Below, one piece after another: positions 1-8,000 of a stretch of 33,124 nt of DNA. The notes under the pieces are model-generated. The model was not told the origin of the DNA and did not search any database. It worked only from the letters and a program-made list of their open reading frames with translations. The translations under genes were made by a program, and so were the position numbers. The first letter of the stretch is position 1. Each line of letters starts with the position of its first letter. This DNA comes from Campylobacterales bacterium (GTDB lineage Bacteria > Campylobacterota > Campylobacteria > Campylobacterales > JAOZPA01): assembly GCA_029932985.1 (NCBI GenBank), contig JAOZPA010000005.1, positions 5,364 through 38,487 on the forward strand, given 5' to 3'.

Positions 1-53
1 TTGACCAAGGTGAGCTTGATGATATGAATATTATCTATCCATTTAAAAATTAG
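1..53 (+). CDS. C-terminal end of an unidentified protein (5' end outside window)
   Basis: One frame stays open from the left edge (codons start at base 3) and ends at TAG 51-53, giving the tail DQGELDDMNIIYPFKN. The two other forward frames hit stops at once. The short gap and the hairpin at 110-133 fit the end of a gene here. Too little is visible to name a family. This is an inference from the open frame and context only. Confidence 0.4.
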   Translation, partial: DQGELDDMNIIYPFKN

Positions 54-109
54 ATGTTATTTAATTTCTAATCCTTAGAACTATTATTTGGCAAAAGTAC
101 CATATCATA

Positions 110-133
110 GAGGTGAAATGAAAATTTCATCTC
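110..133 (+). terminator. Hairpin, possible transcription terminator
   Basis: GAGGTGAAAT (110-119) pairs with ATTTCATCTC (124-133) over 10 bp including one G-T pair, closed by a GAAA tetraloop. The following bases are CC then a short A/T stretch (AAATTTT), so the U-tract is weak. It sits after the gene ending at 53 and before the gene at 177, the expected place for a terminator. Confidence 0.45.
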
Positions 134-165
134 CCAAATTTTAGCTAATATTAATAAAATTAGTG

Positions 166-171
166 TAAAAT
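166..171 (+). promoter_or_regulatory. Possible -10 box very close to the start codon
   Basis: TAAAAT preceded by TG (extended -10 style) ends only five bases before the ATG at 177. If used, transcription would begin at or near the ATG, giving a leaderless message. No Shine-Dalgarno sequence is visible before this ATG, which is consistent with that, but the box could be chance in AT-rich DNA. Confidence 0.3.
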
Positions 172-176
172 AACCT

Positions 177-572
177 ATGGAAACTTTAATAACTATTCTC
201 ATCATCTTTGTAATAATCGAATTTTTAGAAGCTAGGTGGCAAAAAAGCGATAACTTAAACCAAGTTTTGTTAAAAAATTATGCCCTTTATAAACAATATG
301 GATTACCCAGCTATCTTCTAGCAAATATTAGCTTTTTTTATACTCTTGCTATCGTATTTTCTTTAAATAATTTTACTTTTTGGATAAATATGATTGTTGT
401 TTTAAAATTTATAGATATAAGTATGAAACTATATCTTTTTCAAAAAATTGATAAAGATGGTAAAGATGCAATATTAAATTTTTTCCCCGAAAACCTCTCT
501 ATGCAAAGTGGATTTATCTACATAAATACGATAACTTATAGCCTAAGTATGCTTTTCGCTCTTTTCCTCTAA
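177..572 (+). CDS. Small multi-pass membrane protein of unknown function
   Basis: This is a 131-aa protein with about four hydrophobic segments: roughly residues 3-17, 45-63, 66-78 and 112-131. A polar loop, rich in Lys, Asp and Asn, lies between the third and fourth. I recognise no enzymatic motif. The start is the first ATG of the frame and has no evident ribosome-binding site. It is followed by the mqnE promoter, so it is probably a single-gene unit. It looks like a lineage-specific inner-membrane protein; nothing in the sequence or neighbours points to a role. Confidence 0.7.
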   Translation: METLITILIIFVIIEFLEARWQKSDNLNQVLLKNYALYKQYGLPSYLLANISFFYTLAIVFSLNNFTFWINMIVVLKFIDISMKLYLFQKIDKDGKDAILNFFPENLSMQSGFIYINTITYSLSMLFALFL

Positions 573-590
573 TAATTTAAGTTTGTGTTG

Positions 591-598
591 TGTATAAT
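591..598 (+). promoter_or_regulatory. Extended -10 promoter for mqnE
   Basis: TGTATAAT (591-598) is a perfect extended -10 element 27 bases before the mqnE ATG. A leader of about 20 nt would result. No convincing -35 box is visible, which is common in this phylum. Confidence 0.6.
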
Positions 599-625
599 TA
601 GCATAAATTTATAAAAAAGATTGAT

Positions 626-1690
626 ATGCAAAAAATTATAGAAAAAATTAAAAATAAACAGAGATTAAATCACAACGAGGGTTTAAAGCTTTATGAACTT
701 GACCTTTTTACTTTAGGAGAGTTGGCAAATAATATTAGAAGAGAAAAATTTAATAATAAAGCTTTTTTCAATATAAATCGACATATAAATCCTACCAATT
801 TTTGTAAAGATGTTTGCAGTTTTTGTGCCTTTTCGGCAAATCGTAAAAATCCAAATAGTTATACTATGAATCAAGATGAAGTGGTAAAAATTGCTCAAAA
901 TGCCGTAGATATGGGGGCAAATGAGGTTCATATAGTTTCTGCCCACAATGATAAAGCTGGATATGATTGGTATTTTGAAATCTTTTCAGCGGTGAGGGGA
1001 CAGTTTGCTAATCTTCATATAAAAGCCCTAACTGCTGCTGAGATTCATTTTTTGGCAACTTTTAGTGGAAAAAATTATGATGAAGTGATTGATGATATGA
1101 TAAAAAGTGGAGTGGATTCGATGCCTGGAGGTGGAGCGGAGATTTTTGATGAGAAGATTCGAGCAAAAATTTGCAAAGGCAAAGTTAAATCAGATGAGTG
1201 GTTAGAGATTCACAAACTTTGGCACAAACGGGGCAAATACTCAAATGCGACGATGCTTTTTGGTCATATAGAGGAGCGGACTCACCGAATCGACCATATT
1301 TTGAGGCTTCGAGAGTTGCAAGACCAAACAGGAGGATTTAATGCTTTTATCCCTTTAGTTTATCAACGAAAAAATAATTATCTCAAAGTTAAAAATTTTT
1401 TAAGCTCCCAAGAGATTTTAAAAACCTATTGTATTAGCCGAATTTTGCTAGATAATATTCCACATATCAAAGCTTATTGGGTCACTTCAACTATTAATTT
1501 AGCCTTGATTGCTTTGGAATATGGAGCTGATGATTTGGATGGGACGATTGGTCGTGAATCGATAAACTCCGCCGCTGGGGCAAAAAGTATGAATGGAATG
1601 GAGCTTGAGGAGTTTGTATCACTCATCAAAGATGCAAAATTTCAGCCAATCCAACGAGATAGTTTGTATAATGAACTCAAAAGATATTAA
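626..1690 (+). CDS. mqnE: Aminofutalosine synthase MqnE (radical SAM)
   Basis: MqnE joins chorismate-derived 3-[(1-carboxyvinyl)oxy]benzoate to the adenosyl moiety of SAM, giving aminofutalosine in the futalosine route to menaquinone. The 354-aa length fits the family. The radical-SAM cluster motif CxxxCxxC is C60, C64 and C67, inside NPTNFCKDVCSFCAF, which is the MqnE form rather than that of MqnC. A Gly-rich SAM-binding stretch (MPGGGAEIFD) and the conserved MLFGHIEE segment follow. The start is ATG with a weak leader but a clear -10 upstream. MqnC is the main alternative, but the HINPTN context favours MqnE. Menaquinone by this route is typical of Campylobacterota. Confidence 0.93.
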   Translation: MQKIIEKIKNKQRLNHNEGLKLYELDLFTLGELANNIRREKFNNKAFFNINRHINPTNFCKDVCSFCAFSANRKNPNSYTMNQDEVVKIAQNAVDMGANEVHIVSAHNDKAGYDWYFEIFSAVRGQFANLHIKALTAAEIHFLATFSGKNYDEVIDDMIKSGVDSMPGGGAEIFDEKIRAKICKGKVKSDEWLEIHKLWHKRGKYSNATMLFGHIEERTHRIDHILRLRELQDQTGGFNAFIPLVYQRKNNYLKVKNFLSSQEILKTYCISRILLDNIPHIKAYWVTSTINLALIALEYGADDLDGTIGRESINSAAGAKSMNGMELEEFVSLIKDAKFQPIQRDSLYNELKRY

Positions 1691-1704
1691 AAAATAAAAC
1701 GATG

Positions 1705-1745
1705 AGGCATAAGTGAATTTGAATTTTTAAACCCACTCATTGCCT
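1705..1745. terminator. Imperfect stem between convergent genes
   Basis: AGGCATAAGTG (1705-1715) is nearly the reverse complement of CACTCATTGCCT (1734-1745), with one bulge and one mismatch and an 18-base A/T-rich loop. It lies between the 3' ends of mqnE and the reverse-strand deacetylase gene, so it may end transcription from both sides. The large loop makes this weak. Confidence 0.28.
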
Positions 1746-1750
1746 TTCTT

Positions 1751-2650
1751 TTACCTCATCATCCTCTCTATTGTCATTCTCACATTTTTTGCCAAAGCAT
1801 TCACATCATATCCACCTTCGAGCATAAAAATAAAAGGAACATCGGCACAATTCAAAATATTTGTAACTATCTGTTCAATCCCCGCCGTCGTGACATTTAA
1901 AGATGCCAATGGGTCACTTTCGTGCAAATCATACCCAGCCGAAACCAAAATTATATCGGGTTCAAACTCATCGATTAGGGGTTGTAACTCATTTTCATAA
2001 ATATCCAAAATCATCTCATCACCACTTTCTGGCATCAAAAGATGATTCGAGGTGAACCCCTCACCCTCACCAATTCCTATCTCATCCTCCATCCCCGTAC
2101 CTGGAAAACACATCGTTTGGTGGGAGCTAAAATAGAAAACCGTATCATCCTCATAAAAAATATCCTGTGTACCATTTCCGTGGTGAACATCAAAATCTAT
2201 AATAAACACCTTTTCATAACCCTGTTTTTGTGCATATTTAGCTGTAATTGCGATATTATTAAAAAGGCAAAAACCCATCGCCATATCTTCGGTGCAATGA
2301 TGCCCTGGAGGTCGAACAGCACAAAATGCCCTATCAATCTCACTATTTTTAATCGCATCAATCGCCACTACTCCAGCCCCCACTGCCGTAATTGCAGACT
2401 GATAGGAATCTATCGAATTCACAGTATCACTATTTATCGGCTCACCATCCTTAATCTTTTGAATATGAAAAAACGGATGAACCATCTCTAATAACTCCTG
2501 CGAAACAGCAATCGGCTTTAAAAGCACTAACTCATCTTTCAAATCCTCCAACACCTCCTCAATCGCCACCAATCGCTCACTAGATTCAGGATGCCCAAAA
2601 CCCGTATCATGCAAAAGATAAATCTCATCATATATGTAACCCACTTGCAT
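1751..2650 (-). CDS. Histone deacetylase family (HDAC/acetoin-utilisation type) amidohydrolase
   Basis: This 299-aa Zn-dependent deacetylase has all expected active-site residues: the charge-relay pair H117-H118 in RPPGHH, zinc ligands D154 and H156 in DFDVHHGNGTQ, the third zinc ligand D246 in HESDPL, and the catalytic Tyr281 in LEGGYD. Known bacterial relatives remove acetyl groups from small molecules such as acetylpolyamines or from acetyl-lysine in proteins. The substrate cannot be told from sequence. The ATG is preceded by AAAGG at good spacing. It is a single gene facing mqnE and shares a divergent promoter region with the gene at 2718. It is probably a soluble cytoplasmic enzyme. Confidence 0.9.
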   Translation of the reverse strand: MQVGYIYDEIYLLHDTGFGHPESSERLVAIEEVLEDLKDELVLLKPIAVSQELLEMVHPFFHIQKIKDGEPINSDTVNSIDSYQSAITAVGAGVVAIDAIKNSEIDRAFCAVRPPGHHCTEDMAMGFCLFNNIAITAKYAQKQGYEKVFIIDFDVHHGNGTQDIFYEDDTVFYFSSHQTMCFPGTGMEDEIGIGEGEGFTSNHLLMPESGDEMILDIYENELQPLIDEFEPDIILVSAGYDLHESDPLASLNVTTAGIEQIVTNILNCADVPFIFMLEGGYDVNALAKNVRMTIERMMR

Positions 2651-2661
2651 TTTTTAACCTT

Positions 2662-2686
2662 TATAATATTTAGAATATTATATAAT
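2662..2686. promoter_or_regulatory. Divergent promoter with perfect 9-bp palindrome
   Basis: TATAATATT, TAG, AATATTATA (2662-2682) is a perfect inverted repeat. It contains a TATAAT for the reverse-strand deacetylase gene (2682-2677) and overlaps a second TATAAT (2681-2686) for the forward gene at 2718. The two -10 boxes therefore share one symmetric site, which could also be a repressor operator. Because it is made mostly of A and T, chance remains possible. Confidence 0.5.
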
Positions 2687-2717
2687 CATTTTTTAAAATA
2701 AAACTTAAAGGGGTCAC

Positions 2718-3023
2718 TTGAAACTGTTTATAGAGTGCAAATCTTTACTTTTGCAAAAGGCTTTAGAAAATTTTTTGAGTGATTTTGAGCTGATTCAAAA
2801 TGGTTATGATTTTAAAATTTGCGATGATGAGGGGCTGATAGATGATAAAATGGTTTTTGTAATAGCCCCAAACGGAAATTTAACTGTACCATTTTCAAAA
2901 GAGAAATTGATAAAAAAAATAACAGAATTTGAACCTAAAAGCTTGGAAGATATATTAAATATGATGTTTGATAATTTTAAAAAAGAGGTTTTTGAGGTGA
3001 TAAAAAAATATGAAAAGGGTTAG
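2718..3023 (+). CDS. Small conserved-looking cytoplasmic protein, function unknown
   Basis: This 101-aa acidic, soluble protein starts at TTG behind AAGGGG. The N-terminal half alternates short hydrophobic strands with polar turns (residues 1-55, including MVFVIAPNG). The C-terminal half is helical and Lys/Glu-rich, ending in EVIKKYEKG. It has no signal peptide or membrane segment, and I do not recognise a family. It lies 78 bases before the AAA-ATPase gene and could share its transcript. Its coding sequence carries one copy of a 16-bp element (2866-2881) whose inverted copy lies just downstream. Confidence 0.65.
   Translation: MKLFIECKSLLLQKALENFLSDFELIQNGYDFKICDDEGLIDDKMVFVIAPNGNLTVPFSKEKLIKKITEFEPKSLEDILNMMFDNFKKEVFEVIKKYEKG
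2866..2881 (+). repeat. Copy 1 of the CCCCAAACGGAAATT element
   Basis: CCCCAAACGGAAATTT lies inside the 101-aa gene, where it encodes part of APNGN. The exact 16 bases recur inverted at 3054-3069, and 15 of them recur directly at 23030-23044. It is GC-richer than its surroundings. Function unknown. Confidence 0.6.
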
Positions 3024-3053
3024 TATTTGGCAACGCACCCCAATCAAAAAGAA

Positions 3054-3069
3054 AAATTTCCGTTTGGGG
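3054..3069 (-). repeat. Copy 2 (inverted) of the CCCCAAACGGAAATT element
   Basis: AAATTTCCGTTTGGGG is the exact reverse complement of 2866-2881. It lies in the untranslated gap before the ATPase gene. Its TTTGGGG can also pair with CCCCAA at 3039-3044 to form a small loose hairpin that might end the upstream transcript. Confidence 0.6.
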
Positions 3070-3101
3070 ACTTAAAGCTAAAAAATTTAAAGGAGAGAAA
3101 G

Positions 3102-4814
3102 ATGAAAAAAAAGATACCTTATGGGATAAGTGATTTTAAATTAATAAGGGAGGAGAACTATTATTTTATAGATAAAACAAGATTTATCCTTGAAGTTGAA
3201 AATAGTGATAGATATATAATGTTTCTTCGTCCACGGAGGTTTGGGAAGTCGCTTTTTTTGGCGATTTTGGAAGCTTATTATGATAAATTTTATAAAGATG
3301 ATTTTGAACTGTTTTTTAAAGATAGTTATATTTTTACTCACAAAACAAAAGAGGCGAATAGTTATCATATTTTGAAGTTTGATTTTAGTGCTATTGATGT
3401 AAGGCGAGTTGAGGAGAGTTTTTTGTATTATCTAAATAAAGTTTTGAATAATTTTAAAAGTAGGTATCGTTTGAATTTTAGTTTTGATTCAACTAATCCA
3501 ATGGATAAGATAAATGGAATTTTTTCATATTTTCATCTTAATCCAAATGAGAGTTTATATGTGATGGTAGATGAATATGATAATTTTGCAAATAAACTAT
3601 TTTTGCAAAATCAATCCTCATATAAAAATATAATAAGTGATAAAACAGCTTTTTTTAAGCAATTTTTTACTATTTTGAAAGTGGGAGCTAGTGGAAATTC
3701 TGCTCCAATAAAGAGGATGTTTATCACAGGTGTAACTCCTATGACTATGTATGATGTTACAAGTGGATTTAATATTGCTAGTAATATTTCGATGGATAGA
3801 AATGTCAATGATATGGTGGGAATAACCCAAAAAGAGTTGGAGCAAATATTAGAGGATTTTGGTTTAAATGATTCAAAGTTTAATACTCAATACTTAGCAT
3901 TACTAAAAGAGTGGTATAATAATTATATTTTTAATGAAAATACAACAGAGGGAATTTATAATACAGATATGATTTTGTATTTTATCAAAGAGTATCTAAA
4001 AATAGGTAAAATTCCAAAAGATTTGATAGATATAAATGTCCGAAGTGATTATAGCAAATTACGGCATTTAATCTACACAAATCATAAATTAAATGGAAAT
4101 TTTGAGATATTAAAAAACTTAATCTCCAAAAATACCACAAGCATAGATTTACTAGTCAAAGATTTTAGTGCATTAGATTTAATCAAAGAGGAGAATTTTA
4201 AATCACTCCTATTTTATCAGGGTTTAATTACAATAAAAGAATCAAGATTAGATTTAACTCTACAAATTCCAAATGAGACAATCAAAAGAATAGATATAGA
4301 TTTTTTAAAAGATTCCCTCGCACTTGAAAATATATTCACCCTAAAAACATCAAAATTATCTGATTATTTAAAAAATTTCGCATTAAATGGAGATTTAGAG
4401 ACCTTTAAATATATAGCAAAAGAGATAAAACATCAAACCTCCATAAGAGATTATATCGATGGAGAAAATGGTGTAAAAATGATTTATATCGCTTACCTCT
4501 CACTAACTTCCTATTTTGTAATCAAAAGTGAAGCGGAGCTAAATAAAGGTTTTTGCGATATTTTGATAAAACCTCTAAATCCCTATGTTGAGTATTTTGC
4601 AATTGTAGAGTTAAAATATATCAGCAGAAAAGTAAAAGGTAAAAAATTAAAAAAAGAGATTGAAACAAAAAAAGCAAAAGCGATTGAACAATTAAATAGA
4701 TACCAAAATGATGAAATTGTAGAGTTTTACAAAAATAACGGTAAAATACTAAAAAAAATTATCATAATATTTTACGGCTGGAAAATGATTTTATGCGAAG
4801 AGATTAATACATAA
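3102..4814 (+). CDS. AAA-ATPase-like protein with C-terminal PD-(D/E)XK nuclease-like domain
   Basis: This is a 570-aa member of the widespread family that couples a predicted AAA-ATPase to a DUF1703-type PD-(D/E)XK domain. The N-terminus has the family signature PYGISDFKLI, then Walker A in RPRRFGKS (K49, S50) and Walker B in VMVDEYD (D157, E158). The C-terminal quarter holds the nuclease-like core: an Asp in GFCDILIK, then the AIVELK strand and a long Lys-rich helix. I chose ATG 3102 because AAGGAG lies before it and the conserved domain begins at once. An upstream in-frame TTG at 3027 would add 25 residues unlike the family. Such genes often occur in several copies and are suspected of defence or mobile-element roles, but the function is not established. 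Confidence 0.8.
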   Translation: MKKKIPYGISDFKLIREENYYFIDKTRFILEVENSDRYIMFLRPRRFGKSLFLAILEAYYDKFYKDDFELFFKDSYIFTHKTKEANSYHILKFDFSAIDVRRVEESFLYYLNKVLNNFKSRYRLNFSFDSTNPMDKINGIFSYFHLNPNESLYVMVDEYDNFANKLFLQNQSSYKNIISDKTAFFKQFFTILKVGASGNSAPIKRMFITGVTPMTMYDVTSGFNIASNISMDRNVNDMVGITQKELEQILEDFGLNDSKFNTQYLALLKEWYNNYIFNENTTEGIYNTDMILYFIKEYLKIGKIPKDLIDINVRSDYSKLRHLIYTNHKLNGNFEILKNLISKNTTSIDLLVKDFSALDLIKEENFKSLLFYQGLITIKESRLDLTLQIPNETIKRIDIDFLKDSLALENIFTLKTSKLSDYLKNFALNGDLETFKYIAKEIKHQTSIRDYIDGENGVKMIYIAYLSLTSYFVIKSEAELNKGFCDILIKPLNPYVEYFAIVELKYISRKVKGKKLKKEIETKKAKAIEQLNRYQNDEIVEFYKNNGKILKKIIIIFYGWKMILCEEINT

Positions 4815-5456
4815 ATGAAATATGCAATATTTTTTTTTACTCTTTTATTAACAATTTTATATTTTATTTTTGTATTAAATTCCAATATGAAATATCTATT
4901 AATTTGGTTTGCTATTAATTTTTTGATATTCACTATCGCATATTATTTTAATAAACCATCAATGATATTAGGAAAAAATAGAGATGGGATTTGTAACAAA
5001 TTTCTGATGATAATAAATCTTCCTTGGATACTATTTACACAGATTATATTTCGTATGCAAGTATTCTGTATAAAAGAGGATTTTGCCAATAAAATTGCTC
5101 ATACGAATATATGGATTTCAAGACGACCTTTGGAAAATGATAATCTTGATAAATTTAGCCTTGTAATAGATTTAACAGCAGAATTTACTAGAGATTTAAA
5201 TGCCAAAAATTATATCTGTATACCAAATTTAGATGCTCATTATCTAAAAAATATAGAGATAATAGATAAAAAATTTAAAAATTCTAATATTTTGGTTCAT
5301 TGTGCAAATGGTCATGGTCGTTCATCTATTTTTGTAGCTTTACTTATGCTAAAATGGAACTATGCAACTAATATAAAACAAGCACTTGAGATGATAAAAG
5401 CTAGTAGAAAGTTTGCTGTGCCAAATCGTAATCAAATTAGCAAAATTAAAATTTAA
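4815..5456 (+). CDS. Membrane-anchored dual-specificity phosphatase-like protein
   Basis: The 213-aa protein starts with hydrophobic segments at about residues 3-21, 26-44 and 65-79, so it is anchored in the inner membrane. A cysteine-phosphatase domain follows. The P-loop HCANGHGRS fits HCxxGxxR(S/T), with nucleophile C163 and R169, and the Asp in PNLDAH (D140) may be the general acid. This family removes phosphate from Tyr/Ser/Thr or from lipids; membrane anchoring makes a lipid or envelope substrate plausible, but that is inference. The ATG follows the stop of the ATPase gene directly, and rsmD begins 12 bases after its end, so it is probably translated in one operon with both. Confidence 0.75.
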   Translation: MKYAIFFFTLLLTILYFIFVLNSNMKYLLIWFAINFLIFTIAYYFNKPSMILGKNRDGICNKFLMIINLPWILFTQIIFRMQVFCIKEDFANKIAHTNIWISRRPLENDNLDKFSLVIDLTAEFTRDLNAKNYICIPNLDAHYLKNIEIIDKKFKNSNILVHCANGHGRSSIFVALLMLKWNYATNIKQALEMIKASRKFAVPNRNQISKIKI

Positions 5457-5468
5457 AAAAGGGAGAAT

Positions 5469-6047
5469 ATGAAAAGTAATTTAAGTTACAATATAATAGC
5501 GGGGAGGTACAAGGGGAAAAAACTTTTGCTTCCAGCTTTGCCATCTACGAGGGCTACCAAAAATAGGGTGCGAGAATCATTTTTTGATACGGTGGCTTTT
5601 GATATTGAGGATAAAAATTTTGTAGAGGTTTTTGGTGGAAGTGGGTCTATGGGTTTAGAGGCGGTGAGCCGTGGAGTGCAACACTCCTATTTTATCGAAA
5701 AAAATAGAGAAGCTTTTAAGGTTTTAAGGTCGAATTGCCAAATAATAAACCCCAATTCCACGACGGCGATTTTGGGTGATAGTTTTGATGAGTTTAAGAA
5801 TATTTTATCAAATTTAGATGGTAAAACAATTTTTTATTTTGACCCACCATTTGAGATTCGAGAGGGGATGAAAAATATTTATGAGAAAACTGAAAAATTG
5901 ATAACTCAAATTTCCCCAAATATCGGATTTTTAATAGCAATCGAACACCGAACCAAGCACAAAATGAGTGAAAAGATAGGTATCTATGAAAAACTAAAAA
6001 CCAAAAAATTCGGCAATAGTTCTATAAGCTATTATCAAAAATTATGA
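5469..6047 (+). CDS. rsmD: 16S rRNA (guanine-966-N2)-methyltransferase RsmD
   Basis: RsmD methylates N2 of G966 in 16S rRNA during 30S assembly, using SAM. The 192-aa protein shows the family's N-terminal IIAGRYKGKKL, then TRATKNRVRESFF, the SAM-binding loop VFGGSGSMGLEA (54-65) and the catalytic DPPF (125-128). The length is normal. The ATG lies behind AGGGAG. Its stop overlaps the start of the next gene (ATGA), showing translational coupling with the sulfatase-like protein. Confidence 0.92.
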   Translation: MKSNLSYNIIAGRYKGKKLLLPALPSTRATKNRVRESFFDTVAFDIEDKNFVEVFGGSGSMGLEAVSRGVQHSYFIEKNREAFKVLRSNCQIINPNSTTAILGDSFDEFKNILSNLDGKTIFYFDPPFEIREGMKNIYEKTEKLITQISPNIGFLIAIEHRTKHKMSEKIGIYEKLKTKKFGNSSISYYQKL

Positions 6048-7954
6048 ATCTAGTTAAAAAACTTTTTAAATATTATCTCTGGATGGTGGCGATTTTTTTT
6101 ACTGGGCGAGTGATTTTATTTGGTCTCTATTTTGATAGGTTCAAGGATAGTGGTGTGGATTATTGGCTGAGTTTTCTCTATGGTTTGAGAATGGATACGA
6201 TTATCGCTTCGCTTTTTTTGGTGCTTCCTATGTTTGCCCTCACTCTTACCCCCAAGATTTACAAAAATGGCATTAACCTTTTTTTACGCTATTATTTTTT
6301 AGTCATTTTCTCACTTATTTTGTATATCGAAAATGCCAATCTGCCTTTTATGGCTCAATATGATGTGCGACCAAATTATCTTTTTGTGGAATATTTGAGT
6401 TATCCAAAAGAGGTTTTTTCTATGCTGATTGAGGATTATTTGCCCCAGCTCTCAGTTGCTTTTTTGATAATCCTTGCTTTTATTTATCTATTTCTAAAAT
6501 TTTCAAAAAAAGCGTGGATTGAGATTTTGGAGATTAATTATCTAAAACGAGCTATGCTTTTCATCCCACTATTTATTATTTTGTTTGTGGGAATTCGTTC
6601 ATCTTTTGGACACCGCCCAGCAAATATTAGTGACGCTTTGTACTCAAATAGTCGGATAGTCAATGAAATTACAAAAAATTCAATTCATAGCATCATCTCG
6701 GCAATCTATTCAAATCAAAAATATGGGACAGACATCGATAAATATGGAAAGATGGAGATAAAAGAGGCGATAGGACGAGTGGAAAAGAGGTTAAATATTG
6801 AGTCACTGGATGATAATTTTCCATTTTTTAGGGTAGAAAAAACCCATTTCAAAGTCCCCCAACCGAAGAATTTAGTTATCTTTTTGCAAGAGAGTATGGG
6901 GGCTCAATTTGTAGAGGTTATCGGTGGGGAGAGTGGGATTACACCAAATCTCAATAGACTTAGCAAAGAGGGAATTTTATTTCAAAATCTCTATTCAAAC
7001 GGCACAAGAAGTGTAAAGGGAATCTCTGGAATGGTTTCAGGAATTTTTTCAGTCCCTGGTGAGGGGGTGGTCAAAAGAGATAAATCACAACAAGATTTTT
7101 TCACAATCGCTTCACTTTTAAAACCTCACGGTTATCATACAATGTTTATTTATGGTGGTGAGAGTCGATTTGACAATATGAAAAGTTGGTTTTCTGGAAA
7201 TGGATTTGATGAGATAATAGACCAGTCAAGTTTTGAAAATCCAGAATTTGTGGGGACTTGGGGGGTGAGTGATGGGGATTTAGTAGAGAAAGCTCATCAA
7301 CATTTTAGTTCACTTTATAAAAAAAATCAAAAATTTGCATCTGTTATTTTTTCAACATCTAACCACCCTCCATTTGATTTTCCTCAAGATAAGATAGAGT
7401 TGATTCAAGGAGTCAAGGCAAAAAGTGTCAAAAATGCGGTAAAATATGCAGATTTTACGATAGGTCAATTGATTAAAAAAGCCAAAAAAGCAAACTATTA
7501 TAAAGATACGATTTTTGTGATTGTTGCAGACCATAATGTGCGAGTTTTTGGAGATGATTATTTGCCTGTGGATAAATTTCGGATTCCTGCTCTGATTTTG
7601 GGTGATGTAAAGCCTCTTGATGTTCAAAAACTTACGACCCACCCTGATATTTTGGCAACAGCCCTTGATTTGATAGGATTGGATTTGAAATACCCAATTT
7701 TGGGAAAATCGATTTTTGATGATAAAAAAAATGATATTTCACTTATGCAGTTTTATAAAACTTATGCGTTGAGGGTCAAAAATCAAGTGGCAATTATTCG
7801 TCAAGGCAAAAAAACATTGACTTTTGAGTATAAAGATAAAAAGTTAAAAAAAATATCTCATAATAGTGAACTTGAAAAAGATTTATTGGCTTTTGTAATT
7901 GTTTTAAATTATCTTTATGAGAAACGATTATTTACTTCTAAAAATCAGAATTAG
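6044..7954 (+). CDS. LtaS-like membrane sulfatase-family phosphotransferase
   Basis: This 636-aa protein has five N-terminal membrane segments (about 8-28, 50-69, 80-98, 136-152 and 170-186) and a large periplasmic alkaline-phosphatase/sulfatase-fold domain (from about 270). Catalytic features match lipoteichoic-acid-synthase-type enzymes: E283 in FLQESMG, the nucleophile Thr321 in NGTRSV, H441 in SNHPPFD, and D496-H497 in VADHN. In Gram-negative bacteria such proteins move phosphoglycerol or phosphoethanolamine from phospholipid to glycans or lipid A. The acceptor here is unknown. It overlaps rsmD by four bases. The 'sulfatase' fold name does not imply sulfate chemistry. EptA is less likely because the Thr context and Cys pattern differ. 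Confidence 0.85.
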   Translation: MNLVKKLFKYYLWMVAIFFTGRVILFGLYFDRFKDSGVDYWLSFLYGLRMDTIIASLFLVLPMFALTLTPKIYKNGINLFLRYYFLVIFSLILYIENANLPFMAQYDVRPNYLFVEYLSYPKEVFSMLIEDYLPQLSVAFLIILAFIYLFLKFSKKAWIEILEINYLKRAMLFIPLFIILFVGIRSSFGHRPANISDALYSNSRIVNEITKNSIHSIISAIYSNQKYGTDIDKYGKMEIKEAIGRVEKRLNIESLDDNFPFFRVEKTHFKVPQPKNLVIFLQESMGAQFVEVIGGESGITPNLNRLSKEGILFQNLYSNGTRSVKGISGMVSGIFSVPGEGVVKRDKSQQDFFTIASLLKPHGYHTMFIYGGESRFDNMKSWFSGNGFDEIIDQSSFENPEFVGTWGVSDGDLVEKAHQHFSSLYKKNQKFASVIFSTSNHPPFDFPQDKIELIQGVKAKSVKNAVKYADFTIGQLIKKAKKANYYKDTIFVIVADHNVRVFGDDYLPVDKFRIPALILGDVKPLDVQKLTTHPDILATALDLIGLDLKYPILGKSIFDDKKNDISLMQFYKTYALRVKNQVAIIRQGKKTLTFEYKDKKLKKISHNSELEKDLLAFVIVLNYLYEKRLFTSKNQN

Positions 7955-7964
7955 TTTCATCGGT

Positions 7965-7984
7965 TTGGGGGCAGTAACCCCCAA
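7965..7984. terminator. GC-rich hairpin between convergent genes
   Basis: TTGGGGG (7965-7971) pairs perfectly with CCCCCAA (7978-7984) around the loop CAGTAA. It lies between the 3' ends of the forward sulfatase-like gene and the reverse mltA, so it may stop transcription from both. There is no real U-tract on either side. Confidence 0.55.
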
Positions 7985-8000
7985 TATCTAGTATATTAAT

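Noticed and set aside
2042-2491. Long forward open frame opposite the HDAC-family gene
   Set aside because: The reverse-strand protein has full catalytic motifs; the forward translation has no motif or ribosome-binding site and is an antisense shadow.
3027-3101. N-terminal extension of the AAA-ATPase from TTG 3027
   Set aside because: It covers the repeat copy and has no family similarity; ATG 3102 has AAGGAG and begins right at the conserved domain.
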